Shown piece after piece: positions 57,617 through 64,000 of a DNA stretch of 64,000 nucleotides. The stretch spans positions 1 through 64,000 of the forward strand of contig JAOBSW010001156.1 in assembly GCA_026214975.1 (NCBI GenBank), written 5' to 3'. The position numbers and the translations under genes were made by a program. The notes beneath the pieces were generated by a model. It saw only the letters and a list, made by a program, of their open reading frames with translations, was not told the DNA's origin and ran no database searches. This DNA is from Gentiana macrophylla. Taxonomy: Eukaryota; Streptophyta; Magnoliopsida; Gentianales; Gentianaceae. Position 1 is the first letter of the stretch. Every line of letters begins with the position of its first letter.

Positions 57617-60039
57617 TTCTCCCCTTCTTATAAGAGGGATTTTAAATTTTGTCCTCAAAACTTAACGCACCTGGTAAAGAAGGAATTTTGGATAACGATC
57701 GATCATTTACGCTTTTAGCTCCCAAGTTGCTTCTCGAGCCGTATGATTACTCCATTGCACAAGAACTAAAACCGAAAACTTTTGCTTAAACCACTGTCAT
57801 TTCTTGCACGAAATCATTATCGGCTTCTCATCATAATCTAGATTGTCTTGCAAGAGATCATGGTCAACATCCGCTACTAGCCCTAGGTCAACAAAGCATT
57901 TTCCAAACATCGACACATGGATCACATCATGCACTCTAGCCAATGATAGAGACAACTATAATCGATACCCTAAAGGACAAAGTCTTTCGACAGCTTCAAA
58001 AGGACCAACATATCTTAGACTTAGTTATCCTTTTTCACCAAAACATCTAGCACCTCCCAAAGGCTAAGCTTTAAGATACACTTCCTCACCAACTTCGAAC
58101 TCAAGCGGTCTACGGTGTTTATTTGCCCATATTTTCTGACGATCTTGAGCCTCCTTCATATACGTTCCCTGGTCAAAAAAACTTCCTCCCTAGCTTCTTG
58201 AACCAACTCGATCTGGACCCGTAACTTGATTCTTACTGACTTCATCCCAACATATCAAGGATTGACACTTCCTACCATACAATGCCTGAAATTGATCCAT
58301 CCCGATACTCGAATGGTAACTATAATTTTCAGAATACAAGCATCTAACACATCCTCAAACGTCTTAATTATCCTTTCGGACTATATCCATCTATTTGTGG
58401 ATAAAATTCGTACTTATATTCAACTCCGTATCTAATGATTTTGCAAACTCTTCCAAAACCGAGTCACAAAACGATTATCTCCATCGGAAACTATTGAAAC
58501 AGGAACTCCATGCAAACGAACTACTTGAGTTATATACATCAAAGCCGTCTGCTCTAATGGTGCATCATTCCTTAAGGCCAAAAAATGTGCACTCTTCGTC
58601 AAACGATCTACTATAACCCATATCAGATCGACACCTCTAACTGAACAAGGTAACCCTGTAATGAAATCCATAGTGGTATTTTCCCATTTCTACTCTAGGA
58701 TATCGAAAGGTTTCAACAAACCCATGGGTCTCTGATGCTCTGCCTTAACTATCTGACAAACATCTTATCGGGAAACATAAAAAATACTGTAATATCATTC
58801 TTCAATGTTTTCCATCAAAAGTGCTAATGTAAGTCTTTGTGCATCTTAGTACCACCTGGGTGCATAGCATATCCCAACTGATTGTACTCTTACAATATCT
58901 TTTTTATGAATATTCAACACTTCAGGCACACACAAACGTCCTACTAAACCAAAAAAAACCATCATCTGTAACCTTGAAAAACATCTTTGGTTTGTCAACC
59001 GACTTCTACTTCATCTCTTGAAGAAAAGCATCATTCAATTGCATTTCTTTAATTCTATCCAACAAGGTAGGTCGAATAAAAATTGCATAAATGATAATTC
59101 CCCGTGAGACTGGATCACGGACCACTATCTGAAGATGATCTAACTGATTGATAATCTCTTCTTGGCTAGTTAGGGTTGACAAATCTCATCTACTCAGAGC
59201 ATCTGCAACCACATTTTCCGTTCTAGGATGATACCGAATATCTATGTCATAATCCTTGACAAACTCTAAGTCATGTGTAGCATAGTTTCTCTCATGAATC
59301 CTCAACTGTCTCGAAGCATAAGCAATTACCTAACCATTTTGCATCAAGAAATATCCTGAACTGTAATCTGAAGCATTCGTGTATATATCAAACTTTTTAG
59401 GAGGAACTGGCAAAGTCAACACTGAAGCTATATTTAACTTCTCTTTAAGCGTCTAGAAAAACTTATCACAATCATATAACCATTCGAACTTAACTCTTTT
59501 CTGAGTCAGCTGAATAACAGGCATAACAAGCACTGAGAAATCCTTAACGAACATCCTATAATAGCCTGCCAAACCCAAAAAACTATGGATCTCTATCATT
59601 GAAGTAGGTCTAGTCCATGAAACCACTGATTCAATCATAGCTGGATCCACAGAAATTCCATCTTCTGAAATAATGTGACCAAAAAATGCAACCTGATCCA
59701 ACCAAAACTCGCACTTGCTAAACTTTGCAAACAACCATATATACTTCAAAGTCTACAACACTATCCTTATTTGCTTCTCGTGATCTTTTTCATCCTTAGA
59801 ATAAGTCAGAATGTCATCAATGAAAGAAACAATTTGATCCAAGTAAACAAAGAACACTATATTCATTAAATCCATAAAAGACGTTGAAGCGGTAGTCAAA
59901 CCAAAAGGCAAGACCAAGAACTCATACAACCCGTATATTGTACTGAACGCTGTCTTGGGTAAATCTGCTAATGAAATTTCAACTAATGATATCCAGAATA
60001 AAGTTCATGCTAGATATACAGAAAACCGAATCAAGAGCT
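57617..60039 (-). pseudogene. Ty3/gypsy (Tekay-like) pol remnant: RT, RNase H, integrase
   Basis: Read on the minus strand from 60039: RT with [24 protein letters not shown] (about 59970-59890), active site [16 protein letters not shown] (59840-59770), then FSKCEFWLDQVAFFGHIIS and LGLAGYYRMFVKDFS (59749-59453). Integrase has MDFITGLP, VDRLTKSAHFLAL and IVSDGDNRFVTRFWKSL (58671-58432). The C-terminal LRYVGPFEAVERL lies near 58020-57960. This wording is typical of Tekay/Del chromoviruses. Numerous frameshifts and stops mean it is inactive. Its 5' part is cut off at the Copia LTR boundary near 60040. Confidence 0.85.
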
Positions 60040-61812
60040 GAAACACGGAAAAACCTGAATCCGGAAATTTTCCGGATCTCGATTAGTCGAGAGCGGGCTC
60101 GCCTAATCGAGCCTACTTTTCCGTTCTTTTTCAGATCGTCAGATCTGATTCACAGCACCGATCGAGATACTCGATCATGCATAGCGGAAGAAACGAATCG
60201 AAATTCGTTTACGATTTTACCACGACATGATTCACATGATTAATTAATTTAAACTACAAGATGGTTTGAATATTTACCCAACCGAAGAGAAGTCGTGATC
60301 TTCCGAGTTGTATCTCCAAGCGACGACTGTGAACGTCGATCCCGCATTCGAACCTCCCCGTGCTCCAAGAAAAACATCTCTTTCTATTCTTCCAATGGCT
60401 AAGGCAAGAAACTAATTTTTCTCTCATTTCTCTGAGAAAGTGGCGCATATATGTGTGTCTATTGTGTTGGGAAAACTCTCTTTATATAAAAAATTAACCG
60501 AGCAAGAGAGATATCCCTTTCACAAAACTATTATCTTTTACCCTAAGAAAAATATATTTACCATAAATAAGAGATAATCATCATTAAATGATAAAATCAA
60601 TATCTTATTTTATCCATTAATTATTTAACAAATAAATAATTAATTACACAAATGATATAATTCAGGAAAATTTATTCTCCTAATTTTCTACACATGCGAC
60701 GCCATTTTATATGCCAAGGAATAATTGAAAATGTCTTTTCTATTTTCCATATTATTTAGCAAATAAATAATATTTCACATATTCATTAAACAGAACAACT
60801 ATATAATTATTTCTCGAGGTTCTGAAATATGAGAATTCACTCGCGTGTTAGGAGCCAACCCAGTGACCATGTACCTATAACCAGTAGCAACAATAAATTG
60901 AATAAAATATTCATCAAACAAAACATTTCTATTAAACTTATTAATTCCGGAACTACGCCACCATAGATCCAAAACTGAACTCTATCGATTACAGATATAA
61001 CATACAATAAGCGTCCATTGATATAATCTTTACATATAGACTGACCCTACATTGACTATCCATAATGAAGCGGGAATGTTTCCGTAAACCTTTTTCATTA
61101 CATATTATCCTTATTTATCATCAACCCACTAATGACCAATTAGTTCATAACCAATATGTCTCCCGGGATCGAACAGTTTCTAGGATTAACAAATAAGGGT
61201 ATTGTCTTTCTACTTCCCGTAGGAAGGAATGGATTCCGTATCTGTGATACACACTCTCGCTACTCATTCCCGAATAATTCTGACGTGAAAGTGATTCAGT
61301 CCGCGCCTCTTAGCAATCCTTAACGAACACATCTAACCCTATCTTGAAACAATCAGTAATCTTCAGGATTAAGGTTAATCCATTTATGATCATCTTGTGA
61401 TTCAATAAGATTTCTCAATCACGAAATTATATAAGAAATGCATATTAAATCGGTCCGATCCTATATGACTATATCATATATAAATGCACCACTTAGATAA
61501 CCAATATTGATGGTCTGGATAAGACGGTCACACCATAAAGTGTTCTGGGCGCATTAATGGTGGTTTTAATCAATAAACCACATACTTTGATTAAGTTCAC
61601 CACGGACTAACAATTCAAGTGTAACACCATAAACTTAATCCTCACGTGTGCCAACACACACTAAGTTATATGGCTACATATGATACAACTTGGGGTTTTT
61701 CAATAGTGTATTTCTTATTAGCACGAAGCAAATAATAAGAAGATAATAAATCTGACATTTATTAATTATAAAAACAATTATATAAATTGTCTTTCGGGCA
61801 CTACTTACAACA
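60040..61812 (-). repeat. Copia-type 3' LTR, minus strand
   Basis: On the minus strand it starts TGTTGTAAGTAGTGCCCGAA directly after the purine tract GCAAGTGGGAGAT, and ends ...CCGTGTTTCA at 60040, where gypsy RT sequence begins. Its first 400 bp parallel the LTRs at 4872 and 63755 (AAAGACAATTT, GTTAGTCCGTG, GATTAAGTT blocks). It has inserted into the gypsy RT gene. Confidence 0.75.
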
Positions 61813-61925
61813 ATCTCCCACTTGCCCTTAAGGACAAGCAGCAATTGTTTTTAGAGCACACCCTTATCCTATTCACAACATTCTCCCATTTGCTCTAAAG
61901 CAGATGAGACATATCTCTCAATTTT
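61813..61925 (-). mobile_element. PPT and short interior remnant of the Copia element
   Basis: The minus strand contains GCAAATGGGAGAATGTTGTG and then GCAAGTGGGAGATTGTTG. These are two PPT/LTR-start-like junctions about 70 bp apart, the first apparently vestigial. Recognisable Copia sequence does not continue to the right. Confidence 0.5.
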
Positions 61926-62130
61926 ATGGAAGGTGCAAACCGGTGGCAATGGTTGAAGCTTGCACAAGAGGTTTGGAGTGTGGTGTCAATACATGCTTGC
62001 TGCTCTATCGAGAATGGAAGCACGCGAAGTTTTACTATCATTGAACGAGATGACAAAATCGATCGCACCAAGAGAATTTCTTTTGATGTTTTGGATTTTC
62101 ATATGTTGGAGATGTAATTTGTTTTCGAAT
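61926..62130 (+). other. Exon-like fragment of unknown identity
   Basis: The ATG at 61926 opens a 63-codon frame, and an overlapping frame reads SRMEAREVLLSLNEMTKSIA. The two frames look like parts of one decayed exon joined by a 1-base shift. I do not recognise the protein. It could be a gene fragment carried by the surrounding transposon DNA. Confidence 0.3.
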
Positions 62131-62164
62131 AAAATAATATATATATATATATAGTAAATTAAAT

Positions 62165-62590
62165 ACGATAAAAAGGTGAAGTTACAAAAAAAAAATAGTA
62201 ACACTGATGAAAAAATGTAATCACATCAAAAAAATGTAATTACATATAAAAAGTGTACTCACAGGCTAAAAAATGTAGTAATGTAAAAAGAGTAGTAACA
62301 ACCAAAAAATATAGTTTCAATAAAAAAATGTAGTTACACATAAAACATGTATTAACACTAGAAAAAATGTAGTAACATATAAAAGAAGTAACAACCAATA
62401 AAATATAGTCACAACAAAAAAATGCAATGACACTCGAAAAACAAGAAGTAACAGCCAATAAATTAGATATAGTTACAACAAAAAATGTAGTAACATTGAA
62501 AAATTAGTAGTAACAACCAATTAAATAGATGTAGTTACATAAAAAAATGCAGTGACGCTGATATGGATCGAGTAACATAGGTGGAGTAAT
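62165..62590 (+). repeat. A-rich degenerate minisatellite
   Basis: About 18 loose repeats of 22-27 bp built on AAAAAATGTAGTAACA with variants (ATGTAATTACAT, ATATAGTTACAAC, AGAAGTAACAACC). No reading frame is maintained. It ends near a TGGAGTAATTTTG segment. Confidence 0.75.
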
Positions 62591-63280
62591 TTTGCGTCAA
62601 AATTGTGGATAAAGTTAGTATTTTTTTTACATTAAAATCAAATTATGTATTGATAATTGATGCGTAAATCATGGATAATTGATTGACGGTAACAATAAAT
62701 AGTGAAAATTAAATAAATAATATCATGGAGTAAATACCAAGATCATGGAATATCATGGTTGTAACTGCTAAATTTGGAAGGCGAAAAAATACGTTTAAGA
62801 ATTAATAAAAAATGGTATTGCTGGAACTTTATAATATTCTTTTCCTGATTAATCAGCAGTTTCCTTCCAGCTTGATTTAATATTAAATCCGTCCTTCTGG
62901 GCAAAAGTCTATTTTTTTAAATTGTATGTCATATTTCTTCATTTTGTATTAAAAATGTAATTTAGCCTCTATCGCTCTTTAAATTATCACTGGATAGTAG
63001 TAACGAAAAATGTCATTTTGGACAATTATGACTATTTTTTTACCTAAGCGAACAATAATTTAATGAACATAAAACAATATATTGAATGCAAAATATTTGA
63101 TAGGCAACAAAATATATAAAATCAATGAAAAGTTCAACATTTCATATGATATTTACGTTCACTATAATTATAAGATACAATTACATATCTGTAATAATAT
63201 ATATGTATATGTGTGTATAAATATACATAAATGCTTATATAAATATACATATTCGAGCTTGAAACTATTCGGCTCTCTCT
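62591..63280. other. AT-rich stretch without recognised features
   Basis: No coding motif or repeat family was recognised. A run of AT dinucleotide and ATGTATATGTGTG sequence lies near 63200. Confidence 0.4.
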
Positions 63281-63754
63281 CTTGAAAAAGTCTCACTCTT
63301 AAAAGCTCTCAAGTTTTCCGGCGCACCTCTCGCTTCTCCCTCGACGCCGGGCGGCGTAATGTCGCCAAAGATTCGATCTCCATATCGTTTTTTTTTTTGT
63401 TGTTTTTCCTTCTCTGTTCGTTGTACCGGCTGCCTCTTTACTCTGTTGACTTGCTCTTGCCTTTTTCTTCATGACCTGCTACCCTCAAGATCCTAGAGCT
63501 TGCATGCAGACAGTGGTGTTAGATCGGATATTTGTTGTTAGGGACGGGTGTTGGCCGGCTGTCTGCGGATCTGGGTGCTTTCCCTGCTCAGATAAATTCG
63601 TTTGGTAGCTGGCAGTGGTATTTCATCATCAGGCGGCGGAGCATTGATGTTTAGGTGGACTACGGTGGTGGAAAGTGGCGTTAGAATTTCATTCTCCCTC
63701 TAAGGTTTCGGGCTCTTAGTCGACGATTATGGTAGTCGCCCTCTAGGCAGAGAG
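63281..63754 (+). other. GC-richer, CT-rich block of unknown origin
   Basis: CTCTCTCTCTTGAAAAAG leads into a CCGGCG/GCCGGGCGGCG-containing stretch and TGGCGTT/GTGGTGG segments. Composition resembles the 5' UTR of plant LINE elements or of a housekeeping gene, but no ORF is present before the LTR at 63755. Confidence 0.25.
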
Positions 63755-64000
63755 TGTTAGGTGTAGTGCCGAAAGACAATTTCCGCAAATGTTTTTTTAC
63801 AGGATTTATAATTCATCTTAATAATTGCATTTATACTTATATTATACACTGCTGAAAACCCTAAGTATATCGGTATGTAATCACATAACTCAGTGTATGG
63901 CATACACACGAGGATTGAGTTAGTGATGATATGCTTAAAACTAGTTAGTCCGTGTTGAATTTAATCAGAGTATGGGTCTCGTGATTAATATACCAATAAT
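63755..64000 (+). repeat. Start of a third Copia-type LTR, running off the window
   Basis: It starts TGTTAGGTGTAGTGCCGAAA; GACAATTT follows, then AACCCTAAGTATATCGG and GTTAGTCCGTGTTGAA, matching the LTR at 60040-61812 in reverse. It is not preceded by a purine tract, so it is a 5' LTR or a solo LTR. Confidence 0.7.

Noticed and set aside
63082..63285. 67-codon plus-strand ORF
   Set aside because: AT-repeat-driven composition (Ile/Tyr/Asn/Lys-rich) with no domain; chance ORF.

Overview
The window is AT-rich, intron-rich nuclear DNA from a flowering plant, most likely a eudicot. It shows GT-AG introns, plant-lineage Copia, Athila-like and Tekay-like retrotransposons, a Mutator-like transposase, Stowaway-type MITEs and two clearly plant-type single-copy genes. 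I see no prokaryotic or organellar gene organisation, and no tRNA or rRNA gene was recognised.

Layout, left to right. 1-6780: non-coding interior and 3' LTR of a plus-strand Copia-type element whose left end lies outside the window. 6781-21697: a decayed, minus-strand Athila/Tat-like Ty3/gypsy element (5' LTR on the right, gag, protease, RT, integrase, then two related accessory ORFs); the Copia LTR abuts its truncated 3' LTR, which suggests nesting. 21698-24890: unassigned DNA with two short duplications. 24895-27655: a satellite-like array of about 40-bp units. 27660-33480: a decayed Mutator-like (MULE) unit in which a broken GRF zinc-finger gene (plus) and a broken MuDR-type transposase (minus) face tail to tail, preceded by a tandem array of about 160-bp modules that each look like a mini-exon plus an intron. 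33493-36862: a complete, recently inserted non-autonomous LTR retrotransposon with a 5-bp GTAAG target duplication and no recognisable RT.

38016-48060 (plus): a 14-exon transmembrane RING E3 ligase of the FLY1/FLY2 (Tul1-like) family. All splice sites are intact, but the exons carry four apparent 1-base deletions. 50492-55957 (minus): a 14-exon BUB1/MAD3-family spindle-checkpoint kinase (BMF1 type), whose splicing closes perfectly into 543 codons plus stop. The two genes converge tail to tail across 2.4 kb that carries two palindromic MITE-like elements. The FLY-type introns carry a Stowaway-like MITE and a TRIM-like element, and a MITE lies just upstream of the BUB1-type start.

57021-61812: a minus-strand Tekay-like gypsy remnant cut off by a Copia LTR of the same family as the one at 4872-6780. 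61813-64000: unassigned AT-rich DNA, an A-rich minisatellite, and the start of a third LTR of that Copia family, which runs off the window.

The two cellular genes act in unrelated processes: endomembrane ubiquitination affecting cell-wall pectin, and mitotic checkpoint control. Everything else is transposon-derived or unassigned. Boundaries of decayed elements are approximate.
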